Shown here: positions 8,646 to 16,869 of the stretch, in pieces
How positions within the stretch are numbered: position 1 is the first letter of the stretch
Layout: every line of letters begins with the position of its first letter
Assembly (NCBI GenBank): GCA_023807065.1
Contig: JAJJLU010004193.1
Location: 1-16,928 of the forward strand
Length of the DNA: 16,928 bases
Direction of reading: 5' to 3'
Source of the DNA: Isotricha intestinalis
Lineage: Eukaryota > Ciliophora > Litostomatea > Vestibuliferida > Isotrichidae
Notes under the pieces: generated by a model
Databases searched by the model: none
Seen by the model: only the letters and a program-made list of their open reading frames with translations
Told to the model about the DNA's origin: nothing
Translations under genes and position numbers: made by a program

Positions 8646-9353
8646 TTATTTTTGTTCTAAAATAGCTTCATCAAATCTTTCTAATTTAATATAACAACTT
8701 CCTCTTTCAAAATAAGCTTGAGGATAATTATTATCTAATTCAATAACTTTATTCATTTCTATAACAGCTTCTTTAAGTCTTCCTAAAGAATAATAACAAT
8801 AACCTCTTTGAAAATAAGCATCAACATAATTATTATTCAATTCAATAGCTTTATTATATTGTGAAATAGCTTCTTCTTTTTTGTCTAAATTACTTAAACA
8901 AATTCCTTTATTAAAATAAGCAGCAGTGTAATTTTGATCTAATTGAATAGCAATATTATATTGACAAATTGCTTCTTCTTTATGTCCCATACAATATAAA
9001 CAAGCTCCTATACTATTATATATTTTTGCTGATGGCTCTAATTCTATTATATTTCTATATTTTTCTATTGCTTCTTTATATAATCTTAATTCTTTAAAAC
9101 ATTTTGCTTGACCATATATTGCTTCTATACATTTTGAATTTAATTTCAAACATTTTTCAAATGTTTGAATACTTTTGAAATAGTTTTTTAAACATGAATA
9201 TATTTTTGATTTTAATAAAAGACCTTCAAAGTTATTTGGATATAATTTTAAATATTTTATTATGTATAAAAGCGATTTTTCGTAATCTTTTGATGAATAA
9301 TATTCTTTTGCTTTTTGAAGATTTAATAAAGAATCATCGTCGTTGTTTATCAT
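8646..9353 (-). CDS. Tetratricopeptide-repeat protein, copy A (intact N-terminal 235 codons)
   Basis: The 235 residues form a nearly continuous TPR solenoid of about six or seven 34-residue helical hairpins. Diagnostic repeats are EEAICQYNIAIQLDQNY, EEAISQYNKAIELNNNY and KEAVIEMNKVIELDNNY, each followed by AYFxxGxCxxxLxR. TPR proteins are scaffolds that bind peptide or protein partners; the partner here is unknown. The start is the first Met (MINNDDDSLLNLQ), 128 bases from the divergent gene at 9482. The frame stops at TAA after DEAILEQK, in the middle of a repeat, and clear TPR sequence continues downstream, so the present stop looks secondary. All Gln codons in this part are CAA. It may yield a truncated but foldable protein, or be the intact head of a pseudogene. 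Confidence 0.85.
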   Translation of the reverse strand: MINNDDDSLLNLQKAKEYYSSKDYEKSLLYIIKYLKLYPNNFEGLLLKSKIYSCLKNYFKSIQTFEKCLKLNSKCIEAIYGQAKCFKELRLYKEAIEKYRNIIELEPSAKIYNSIGACLYCMGHKEEAICQYNIAIQLDQNYTAAYFNKGICLSNLDKKEEAISQYNKAIELNNNYVDAYFQRGYCYYSLGRLKEAVIEMNKVIELDNNYPQAYFERGSCYIKLERFDEAILEQK

Positions 9354-9481
9354 TTAATTTTATATTTAAATAAAAATTTAATTAAATAATTAATCTCTTT
9401 ATAATAATAAAATATTATGAGTTAATTTTTAATATAAAAATTATTCCATAATTTTTTTAATATGAATTAATATACTTTTAA

Positions 9482-10381
9482 ATGGTTGATAAAAGAATAA
9501 ATTTAATTTCTAAGAATGTTAAAATTAATGAGAAATTATTTGATGAAAAAATCAATAATAGTAAAATAAATAAAACAAAGGTTTTTTTTATTCAAAATTC
9601 AAAAGTTAATTTAAATAAAGTTTTATTAGATTCTTTTAATAATGAAACTAAAGATCTGGAGAAAAAAGATAAAACTCTTTTAAAAAATTATCCAAAATTT
9701 AATACTTTAAATGAAAATCCATGTCATTATACTAAAGAAACTAGTAAAGAATCAATTTTTGATAAAGGAAAAAATGATGAAGAAAAAAATAAAGAAAAAA
9801 ATTGTGATGCTCTATTTGTTGAATATAATATCAATTATATTAAAGATTTAAAAAAAAAATATTTAAATTATTTTGAAAAAATATATAATGAAATGCTAAA
9901 AGAATGGAATAATAAAAATACTTTTCATTTATTTAATAAAAAATTAATATCTTATTATTTTATTACTTTTTGTTTTCGAAAAGAATTTGAAATATTTATA
10001 AACATTTGGAATAATAAAGATATAATTAAATTTTTTATTTTACAAATATATTTATTTACTTCAATATTTCTTTTAAAAGATAATTCCTTTGAAAATAAAA
10101 TTATGACAAGAAATTATTTAAATGCATTTGAATATTCTTTTCAAAATTTTCAATTATTAACTTCTTTTAATCAAACTGATATTATTAAAGAAAAAGATAA
10201 ATTAAATTTTCATGTAAAAAATAAAATAATTAAATCTATTGTGGATACATTCAATTCTTTTATTTCAGAGAAATTTAACAATATTATGGATTTATTAAAT
10301 TTTATAAAAGATAATAAAAATTTATCTCAAATAATTAAAAGTATAGAAGAGAAATCTAAATTAATATCCAAAGATGATTAA
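9482..10381 (+). CDS. Unknown Lys/Asn-rich protein with a helical C-terminal half
   Basis: I do not recognise this 299-residue protein. Residues 1-110 are highly charged and probably disordered. Residues 115-299 are predicted by eye to be helical, with regularly spaced Phe, Tyr, Ile and Leu. A hydrophobic stretch at about 181-198 (IIKFFILQIYLFTSIFLL) could be a membrane segment or a buried core helix. Cys residues are few (Cys81, Cys108, Cys164). There is no signal peptide at the start. The ATG is the first in the frame and lies 128 bases from the divergent TPR gene, so the two may share a promoter. The helical half could belong to a divergent helical-bundle fold, but no motif supports a name. 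Confidence 0.82.
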   Translation: MVDKRINLISKNVKINEKLFDEKINNSKINKTKVFFIQNSKVNLNKVLLDSFNNETKDLEKKDKTLLKNYPKFNTLNENPCHYTKETSKESIFDKGKNDEEKNKEKNCDALFVEYNINYIKDLKKKYLNYFEKIYNEMLKEWNNKNTFHLFNKKLISYYFITFCFRKEFEIFINIWNNKDIIKFFILQIYLFTSIFLLKDNSFENKIMTRNYLNAFEYSFQNFQLLTSFNQTDIIKEKDKLNFHVKNKIIKSIVDTFNSFISEKFNNIMDLLNFIKDNKNLSQIIKSIEEKSKLISKDD

Positions 10382-10429
10382 AAAAATTTAAACATATAAA
10401 TATTTTATTAAAATTTATTAAAAAACATA

Positions 10430-10690
10430 ATACTTCTTTATTTTAAAAGAAAAAAACATATTAATAAAATAAATAAATTAAATATTGAATTTTTCAATTC
10501 ATCATTTTCTTTATTAAACTTTCTGAAATATAAGAATTAATATTCAATTTTATTTTTAATAACAAATTGAAAATAACTTTTCCAATAAATAATAAATAAA
10601 ATTAATCGATAATTAATTATTTTATTAGAAGTTATAATTTTTAATTAATAAAAATAAAACTTCTCTGTAAATAATTGAATAAAAAAAAAA
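10430..10690 (-). pseudogene. Possible decayed coding remnant in the gap
   Basis: In the gap between the two plus-strand genes, the minus strand reads NLLLKIKLNINSYISESLIKK, then, after one extra A in the run near 10500, NDELKNSIFNLFILLICF and a TAA near 10435. Upstream the frame continues through several in-frame TAA codons. The pattern (one missing A, TAA at Gln-like positions) is that of the clearer broken genes here. The composition is close to what T-rich non-coding DNA would give, so this is a weak call. The rest of the 10382-10781 gap shows nothing. Confidence 0.25.
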
Positions 10691-10781
10691 CAATAAATTC
10701 TGATAAAAATTAGTTTAATTAAATCTTCATTTTTAAGATACTAACATATTTTAAATCTTTAATATCATATTTTTTTAACAA

Positions 10782-12632
10782 ATGGAAAAATCAATAGAAA
10801 AATTAATAGATATTTTTAATCAACAGGATGAAAATGAAAAGAAAGGAATTGAAAAAGATTTTCCAAATTTATATGAATATTATTATAATAGATTTGAATT
10901 AAAAAGTAAATTAGCTGAAATAAAAGAAAGAGATAAAAAAAGTAACCATCATGAAATGAAAGAATTGAAAGAAATTTTAGAAAAAGAAGAAAAAGAAAAT
11001 AGAATTAATGAAAATGATGCTATTGGAGCTCTTTTTACATTAATTCAACCAATTTTATTATTATTTGGCTTATTCAGTATATTTCTTCTAAATCGAACGA
11101 TAGGTTTTATATCAATTATTCTTGCTTATATTTGTCAATTGTGTATTCATTTAGATAGTGAAAATTCCGAAAATTTATTAAATGATGAAATGAAAAAAAA
11201 AATTGAGAAAGTAATTAATGGTAAACCAGTTTTGCAAATTACTGTAAGTTGGCCTTCAAGTAAATTTTCTCCTCCAGAGATTATACAATTCCCAATTTAT
11301 GATTATTGTGATGTTTCTGATAAATATACTATTAAAAAAAATTCAATTATATCTTTCAAAAAAAGTTTGTTGGTAATTGATGAAGATTCAATGGATTATT
11401 ATAAACCTTTTTGTGCAACTTCATTTAAATTTAAGTTGTTGGCTCTCGAGAGAACAAAAATTGATTATGATATATTATTTGATAATGAAGAATCATATAA
11501 TAATGATCCTGATTTTCAAAGAAGTTATTGTTATAATCCAACAAATTTATTTGTAAAAAATTTAATCTTTAGAATTATCATTTATATATTTTGTTTAAAA
11601 GGATTTTACTTTTTTTATGACACAGGTACTTTAAATTATGTTAAAATTGAAATTAAAAAAGTAATATCATTTTCTCATAAATTGGAAAATGAATTTGATT
11701 TATCAAAATATAATCCAGAAATAACATTTAAAGATATAAATGATCAAACAATAACCGGAGTAAGAGCAAATTTAGAAATAAGTGAAGAAGAAATAAAAAA
11801 TGAATTTACAAAAAATTTTGGAAAAATAAGAGAAATATATATAGAGGAATGTAAAAAAGCTAAAAAAAAATATCATAATTCACATGATTTATTAGATAAT
11901 GAAATTAAAGGAATGTTAATTCCAATGAATTATAGAGATGGATATAGTCCCGCTCATCATAAACCTGAAACTGGATATGAATTGAACTTTATTAATGATT
12001 TAATAATTGAAATTTATGGAAGAAAAACAAAAGAAATTTTTGGTAAACATTCTAAAATACATTACTTAACTAGAAAACATGATAATATGGATTTGGAAAT
12101 TATAACAAATGATGATGATAACGATGACGATGATGATAATGAAGATGAAGATGATAAAAATACAAAAACAATAGACAATAGTTCAGGTGATAAAAAAGAA
12201 AAATCAATTAAAGAAGTTATTTATACTGAATATGTTTTAAAATTGAATTGTAAAATAAGTAGTAATAGTATTACAAGTAGATATTCAATTAAATCAAAAA
12301 ATGGTACATCAAAAACAGGGTCTTTTAATTTAAAAAAAAAAATGAGTGGTTATGAAGAAGTTGCATATGAAAAAACTAATAATGAATGGACTAAAAGTGA
12401 AATATATTTACCAGGTTGTGATACTCCTATTATTATTACTAGAAAAAAAATAGCAATTAGAATTCAAGCTGGTAATTTTGAAATTATTTGTGAAACTAAA
12501 ACTAATGCTGATTTACATTCTGGAACTACTACTTGGTTAAATGAAAATGATTGGGATAAAAGAACTGTTGATAAATATGTTAAGAATTGTAATAAATTTC
12601 CACAAAAAAATCGATTGAAGATTAAATATTAG
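10782..12632 (+). CDS. Unknown multi-domain membrane protein
   Basis: This intact 616-residue protein matches no family I can name. Residues 1-78 are charged and helical (probable coiled coil around 35-75). Two hydrophobic segments, about 81-103 and 106-123, separated by a short LNRT turn, form a likely membrane hairpin. Residues 145-255 look like a beta-rich folded domain (PVLQITVSWPSSKFSPPEII). A third hydrophobic segment at about 257-279 (LFVKNLIFRIIIYIFCLKGF) precedes a second soluble domain with many charged helices. An acidic Asp/Glu/Asn run at 444-459 is encoded by a GAT-rich microsatellite (12111-12158). Residues 480-600 look beta-rich, with repeated Ser/Thr and Thr-rich loops. With no N-terminal signal peptide, the internal segments must act as signal-anchors. 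The gene is convergent with the coiled-coil gene downstream and ends in TAG, the only intact gene here to do so. Confidence 0.85.
   Translation: MEKSIEKLIDIFNQQDENEKKGIEKDFPNLYEYYYNRFELKSKLAEIKERDKKSNHHEMKELKEILEKEEKENRINENDAIGALFTLIQPILLLFGLFSIFLLNRTIGFISIILAYICQLCIHLDSENSENLLNDEMKKKIEKVINGKPVLQITVSWPSSKFSPPEIIQFPIYDYCDVSDKYTIKKNSIISFKKSLLVIDEDSMDYYKPFCATSFKFKLLALERTKIDYDILFDNEESYNNDPDFQRSYCYNPTNLFVKNLIFRIIIYIFCLKGFYFFYDTGTLNYVKIEIKKVISFSHKLENEFDLSKYNPEITFKDINDQTITGVRANLEISEEEIKNEFTKNFGKIREIYIEECKKAKKKYHNSHDLLDNEIKGMLIPMNYRDGYSPAHHKPETGYELNFINDLIIEIYGRKTKEIFGKHSKIHYLTRKHDNMDLEIITNDDDNDDDDDNEDEDDKNTKTIDNSSGDKKEKSIKEVIYTEYVLKLNCKISSNSITSRYSIKSKNGTSKTGSFNLKKKMSGYEEVAYEKTNNEWTKSEIYLPGCDTPIIITRKKIAIRIQAGNFEIICETKTNADLHSGTTTWLNENDWDKRTVDKYVKNCNKFPQKNRLKIKY
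12111..12158 (+). repeat. GAT/GAC-rich coding microsatellite
   Basis: A run of GAT with interspersed GAC, AAT, AAC and GAA codons encodes the acidic stretch at residues 444-459 of the membrane protein. Such trinucleotide runs in a low-complexity linker are prone to length change without loss of frame. Confidence 0.8.
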
Positions 12633-12761
12633 TTTATAATTTAAACTTAAAAAAAATTTCTTTTGATCTCTTCAAATTTTATTTTTTATTTACTATCTTT
12701 TCATAGATTTATTTTACTTAAACATTGAATTTAAACTACTTTTTTATTTATTGAAAATACT

Positions 12762-12960
12762 TCATTCTAAAAGATATTCTTTAAGACATTTAAATTTTTT
12801 ATATTGTTCATTTAAAGCTAATTTAGTTTTTTTGGCTTTTTTAAATTAATATATTTTTTTGCAAAAATATTTTTTATTATTTTAATAAAAAATCTTTAAA
12901 TTTATTTAATTCTTTTTTTTTAAATCTTTTTTAATTTTTAAACAAATTAATAATTTCAAT
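12762..12960 (-). pseudogene. Possible decayed coding remnant in the convergent gap
   Basis: The minus strand reads KKAKKTKLALNEQYKKFKC followed by LKEYLLE and TGA at 12762-12764. Before it, in a neighbouring frame, KELNKFKDFLL can be read, joined by frame changes at A runs and in-frame TAA. The short stretch with Ala, Gly-free but Glu/Gln/Cys-containing codons is more protein-like than the surrounding DNA. Family unknown. The remainder of the 12633-13244 gap holds T- and A-runs with no supported feature. Confidence 0.3.
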
Positions 12961-13244
12961 AAAATTTATTTATCAATTAAAACCTACGAATAAATTGTCA
13001 AAAGTGATAATTGTTAAGAAAAGTAATTCAAAGAGAAATAAATCCAAAATAATATAATATAAAAGAAAGGAAAAGATATAATAACAGAAATAGAATTAAA
13101 AAATAAAATAGAATTAATATAATATTTAAGAACATTATTTAAATTTTATTCATTAAATAATCAAATTTATTTCATTTTTTAATTTACATAATAATAAAAT
13201 AATTAATAAAAAATTGAAAAATCCAATAAAAAAAAGGATATAAT

Positions 13245-14186
13245 TTAATTATCATTATCTCGAATAGAAGATAAATTTTTTTCACTATAATTTTCACCAT
13301 CTCCTTTTTTGGAAATATTTTCTTTATCATTTTCATTAATTAAACCTTCATTTTCAAAATTATTATATTTAGAATCAATAGTAGAAATAGATTTATTATT
13401 CATTTTCATAGTAGCAACATTTAAATTTTGGCTTCTTAACAAATTATCATTTTGATTAATATTTCTTTGTTTTTTATGAATACCATTTAATTCAAATTTT
13501 CTATTTTTATATTTAGAAGTTATTTGCTTTAATTCTTTATCTCTTTGAACTTTTAATAATTCAAAATTTCTATCTAATTTTTCTCTTAAAACTTTTTTTT
13601 CATTTTCAAATTTTAATCCAAGTGCTTCTGCTTTTTTATGTATTTTATCACTTCTTTCTTTATTATATTTTTCAATTTCTTCTTTTTCTAATTTATCACA
13701 TTTTGATTTATAATAATTTGCTTCTTGATATCTTTCTTGTTTAACTAAATTTTTTTCAATTTGCTTTAAATTTAAATATTCACTTGAAAACTTAATTGGA
13801 GGATAATTACTAGTTAATTCATTTATTAATTCTTCAAGTTTACTATTTTGATTTAATGCTAATTCATCTTCCATTTTATTCCCATTTTCAATAAAAGATA
13901 GTAATTTATTATCCCATAAATCTGAAAGTTTTTGATATTCTTGATTATAATTTTCTTCAAGTTCTTCATTTTGTTTATTTTGAATTAAATTTAATGTTTG
14001 AGTTCTCATATTTCTATTTGATTTTCTTAATTTATCTATTTTTGCTTTTATTTCATTTGCTTCTAAATATTTACCTTCTGATACTAATTTTTCTTTTTCT
14101 TGCATTAATTGCATTAATAATAATTGGTCTTCATTAAAAGGATTATTGTTTTCTTCTAATGATTGATTTTCGTTTTGTTGAGACAT
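13245..14186 (-). CDS. Coiled-coil protein with two related helical-hairpin units
   Basis: The 313-residue protein is dominated by charged helices. Two segments are alike: LVSEGKYLEANEIKAKIDKL (about 34-53) and LVKQERYQEANYYKSKCDKL (about 147-166). Both follow a YxEANxxKxKxDKL pattern and are preceded by a Leu-rich helix, indicating an internal duplication of a helical hairpin. The pattern recalls UVR-like hairpins, but this is only a resemblance. Long coiled coil runs at about 160-240; residues 245-313 are Asn/Ser-rich and probably disordered. There is no membrane segment or signal. Coiled-coil proteins with such EAN-type hairpins are often cytoskeletal or ciliary in protists, which is an inference and not shown by a motif. 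The first ATG is used, with A-rich context; the stop is TAA. Confidence 0.87.
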   Translation of the reverse strand: MSQQNENQSLEENNNPFNEDQLLLMQLMQEKEKLVSEGKYLEANEIKAKIDKLRKSNRNMRTQTLNLIQNKQNEELEENYNQEYQKLSDLWDNKLLSFIENGNKMEDELALNQNSKLEELINELTSNYPPIKFSSEYLNLKQIEKNLVKQERYQEANYYKSKCDKLEKEEIEKYNKERSDKIHKKAEALGLKFENEKKVLREKLDRNFELLKVQRDKELKQITSKYKNRKFELNGIHKKQRNINQNDNLLRSQNLNVATMKMNNKSISTIDSKYNNFENEGLINENDKENISKKGDGENYSEKNLSSIRDNDN

Positions 14187-14243
14187 TAATTTATACTTTT
14201 AATAAATTTTATAAATTAATTATATTAAAATTTTTTAAGTTTA

Positions 14244-14523
14244 TTAAAAATTTTTGTTGTTTTTATTTATGATTAGAAAACTTCTTATTAATATTTTATT
14301 ATCTTCAGAATTAAAGTAATAAAAATCTTTATATAATTATTTCTAATAATAATTCTTATTCTCTTTTAATTTTAAAAATTCTTTTTTTCTAAGAATATTC
14401 AGTTCTTTTTCCTCTTTTTCCTTATTATTATTTAAAAAATATAATTTTAATTTTTTGAATTAAATAAACGATTAAACTTCCTATATTTCTATTTATTTTT
14501 CTTTTTAAAATTTGTTTATTCAT
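14244..14523 (-). pseudogene. Short broken gene hidden in the gap, about 93 residues
   Basis: From ATG 14523 the minus strand reads MNKQILKRKINRNIGSLIVY and on to IKIIFFK, where TAA repeats follow. Adding one A to the AAA run there (near 14430) opens NNKEKEEKELNILRKKEF, then LKLKENKNYY. Next come TAG (14343-14345) and TAA (14337-14339), each where Gln would fit, and then LYKDFYYFNSEDNKILIRSF before TAA TAA at 14244. The Glu, Asp, Arg and Gly content and an apt start codon make this a credible former gene. It lies 99 bases from the divergent WD40 start. The basic-then-charged-helix layout and small size could suit an organelle or complex-assembly protein, but no motif proves this. Confidence 0.5.
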
Positions 14524-14622
14524 ACTATAAATATTTTATATATTTAACTTAAAATAAATCTAAATCTCATTTAAATTAATTATTTTTCAAATTAAAAATA
14601 AAATAAAAAAACCTAAAAAAAA

Positions 14623-15885
14623 ATGTACACAAGCATATTTAAAATAAGATCAAAGTTTCTTCATTTAGAAATAAGTTCTTATTTAGAAAAATTATCATTA
14701 TTAAAAATAATAAAATATTCAAAAAAGCTTCAAAACTTCACAGATATAACATTAGAAGATTATGAAGTATATAGCATAATTCAAAAAAATACTTTAAGAA
14801 AAATATCTCTTGATGAAAAAGAGGAAAATGAAGCATTAAAAACAATAAAAGCAATTGTTGAATACACGGATTCAAATCCTTTATACGCAGATAATACAGA
14901 AATAAAAGTTCCAACACCAATATATGAAATAATTCAATTAAAAGATCAAAGAATAATTGCAAGTACAGAATCTTCTCTTTTAATAATATTATATGATGAA
15001 AAAGAAAATCAATTTTTTATTATTGATAATATACCAACAAATACAATCGGTGCTGTTATTTTTTTAATTGATTTAGGAAATAATTTAATATTAACTTCTA
15101 CTTTCAGAAGACAAATAAAAATATTTAATTTAGATAATCATCAAGTTATAAATGAAATATATGGTTCTTGTCCTTTATTATTAGAAGATAATAAAATATG
15201 TTATATTTGGGAAGATAAAGAAATAAGATTATATTCAAATGGATATGATAAAGATTCAATTAAATTAAAATTTGCAAACTATGATGAAGACAATGATAAT
15301 AATAATGAAGATTTTAGAATAATATCATCTTCAATTCAATTAAAAAATGGAAATATACTTTTAAGCTGTTGGGATAAAACAATAAGTGAATATGATATTA
15401 AAAATAAAACTTGTATAAATATAATTAAAACTAATATTGAATATATTGATACTTTATGTGAATTAAAAGATGGTAGAATAGTATTTACGGCAAATGATAA
15501 TGCTAGAATATTTATTATGAAAAAAAAAGAAAAAGATAAAAGTGAATTTTTGATTTTAAATGGACATAGTAATTCTGTTATTAAAATTATTCAATTAGAA
15601 AATGAACAATTAGTTTCTGCTTCTTATGATGGTAAAATTAAATTTTGGGTTAAAACTGAATATGGAGATTTTTATTGTTCTTTAACATTTTTTCTTAGTG
15701 CTGATTATATTAGAAAAATTATTTTATTAAATGATTCTAGAATTTTATGTGCTTCTGATGATAAAACTTTAAAAGCAATTGGATTAAATAATAATATTGA
15801 TGGGGTTACTATAGAATTTATTCCTGAGGATAAGAAAAAAGGTTTAGTTAAATCTTTTAAAATCATTGATAATAGAATAAAATAA
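14623..15885 (+). CDS. WD40-like beta-propeller protein
   Basis: The 420-residue protein has an N-terminal helical region (about 6-50, SKFLHLEISSYLEKLSLLK and KKLQNFTDITLEDY) that looks like an F-box-like or other small helical adaptor, followed by a divergent beta-propeller. The clearest WD repeat is at about 309-344: LNGHSNSVIKIIQL, QLVSASYDGKIKFWV. Weaker blades show the same QLKDGRIxxxxxDxxIxxYD pattern at about 100-125, 145-170, 232-260, 275-300 and 365-390. WD40 propellers are protein-interaction platforms; if the N-terminus is an F-box-like element, a role as a substrate receptor would follow, but that is inference. The ATG lies in a poly-A context. Part of the gene (15634-15692, residues 338-357) is repeated exactly at the window's right end, so a paralogue or second copy probably exists. 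Confidence 0.85.
   Translation: MYTSIFKIRSKFLHLEISSYLEKLSLLKIIKYSKKLQNFTDITLEDYEVYSIIQKNTLRKISLDEKEENEALKTIKAIVEYTDSNPLYADNTEIKVPTPIYEIIQLKDQRIIASTESSLLIILYDEKENQFFIIDNIPTNTIGAVIFLIDLGNNLILTSTFRRQIKIFNLDNHQVINEIYGSCPLLLEDNKICYIWEDKEIRLYSNGYDKDSIKLKFANYDEDNDNNNEDFRIISSSIQLKNGNILLSCWDKTISEYDIKNKTCINIIKTNIEYIDTLCELKDGRIVFTANDNARIFIMKKKEKDKSEFLILNGHSNSVIKIIQLENEQLVSASYDGKIKFWVKTEYGDFYCSLTFFLSADYIRKIILLNDSRILCASDDKTLKAIGLNNNIDGVTIEFIPEDKKKGLVKSFKIIDNRIK
15634..15692 (+). repeat. Direct repeat, internal copy (within the WD40 gene)
   Basis: These 59 bases are identical to 16870-16928. They encode residues 338-357 of the WD40 protein (KIKFWVKTEYGDF and onward). Confidence 0.97.
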
Positions 15886-15910
15886 AGTTTTATGTTAAAC
15901 TTTTCTTTTT

Positions 15911-16090
15911 TTTAAATTAAATTATTAATTATTTTAAATGCATTCAATAAAGCTTTTGTTTTTATTAAATTTTTAGTTTCTTCCTTTAAGTTTTTAAATT
16001 TAAAAACAAATCAATAAAATAAAAAATTTATTTTTTTATATCTTCATTAATTAATATTTGCATTTGGATTAAAATTGTTGATACAAAATA
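15911..16090 (-). pseudogene. Possible decayed coding remnant, convergent with the WD40 gene
   Basis: The minus strand reads CINNFNPNANIN near 16085-16050, NEDIKK in a neighbouring frame, then NLKEETKNLIKTKALLNAF and KIINNLI before TAA at about 15911, 25 bases from the WD40 stop. The fragments contain Pro, Gly-free Ala, Thr, Glu and Asp codons unlike random A/T-rich DNA. Frame changes fall at A or T runs. The family is unknown, and the 5' end cannot be placed. Confidence 0.38.
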
Positions 16091-16125
16091 AGTAATTATA
16101 TTTAAAAGGTTAAATAATATAAAAA

Positions 16126-16869
16126 ATGCATACAAACAAAATCCAGTTATTATTGTTGAAAAGAACAATTATTTAAAAAAATAAATTAAAATATATTACT
16201 TTTCCTTTATGTTATGATAATAAAGTTGAAATTAATGAAAATTAAGATTTTGAAGTTGAAAAAGTCTTTGGAATTGAAAATGGAGAAAAGAATTTTTGTG
16301 AAAATGCAGATGTGTTTATTGTTTTGAATAAAATCCTAAGAAATTAATAAATTATTTTTTGAAAATTAAATTAATTTGTTTGATACTTTTATAATTCAAA
16401 AGCATCTTTAATCAAAGTTTAAAATTGATAAAAAAGTTGAAAGTCTTTGATGAAATTCTAAAATAATAGATAATGTTTTTAATAAATAATGTTTTTTTGA
16501 ATTTAAGCAAATCGAAACAAAATTAACTAGTGTTGAATAAAAAAAATATAAAGTTACTATTCAACTATTATTTAATATTCAAATGAACATTTTAAATATT
16601 TAATAAAACACCTTTATGAATTAATAAAATAACTTTAAAATTTTAAAAGAATTTTAAACATTATTAATTTCCAAAGAAATGAAATTGTTATAAAAAAAAT
16701 TCAATTATTTAATTATGTCCAAATAATAATTTTTCATTTTATATAAATTGGTTTTTCTTATTATCAAAGAGATTTAAATAAAGATAAAGTGAAATATAAA
16801 TTAAAAAATAATATTTTATATTTAAATAATTAATAATTTATAATTTTTTATTTTTTATCCTTTGTATTA
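16126..16869 (+). pseudogene. Broken unknown gene
   Basis: I do not recognise the family. From ATG 16126, adding one A in the AAAA run before TCC gives MHTNKNPVIIVEKNNYLKK; another A at the run near 16170 gives KLKYITFPLCYDNKVEINEN, then in-frame TAA and DFEVEKVFGIENGEKNF, CENADVFIVLNK. After further frame changes the reading continues with FKQIETKLTSVE, KKYKVTIQLLFNIQ, HFKYLIKHLYELIK and IGFSYYQRDLNKDKVKYK, ending in TAA near 16830. About six in-frame TAA codons occur, each where Gln fits, beside about eight CAA codons. Neither TAG nor TGA interrupts the preferred reading, except around 16440-16490, where it is lost. The same signature as in the left-end broken genes. Confidence 0.55.

Noticed and set aside
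10590..10625. Near-palindrome around ATCGAT
   Set aside because: Imperfect and almost entirely A/T; likely by chance.
12975..13230. Long plus-strand reading if TAA is taken as Gln
   Set aside because: TAA makes up about one codon in ten, the rate expected of random A/T-rich DNA, so the reading is not evidence of coding.
14738..14962. Minus-strand 74-codon open stretch inside the WD40 gene
   Set aside because: Leu/Phe-rich shadow of the sense frame.
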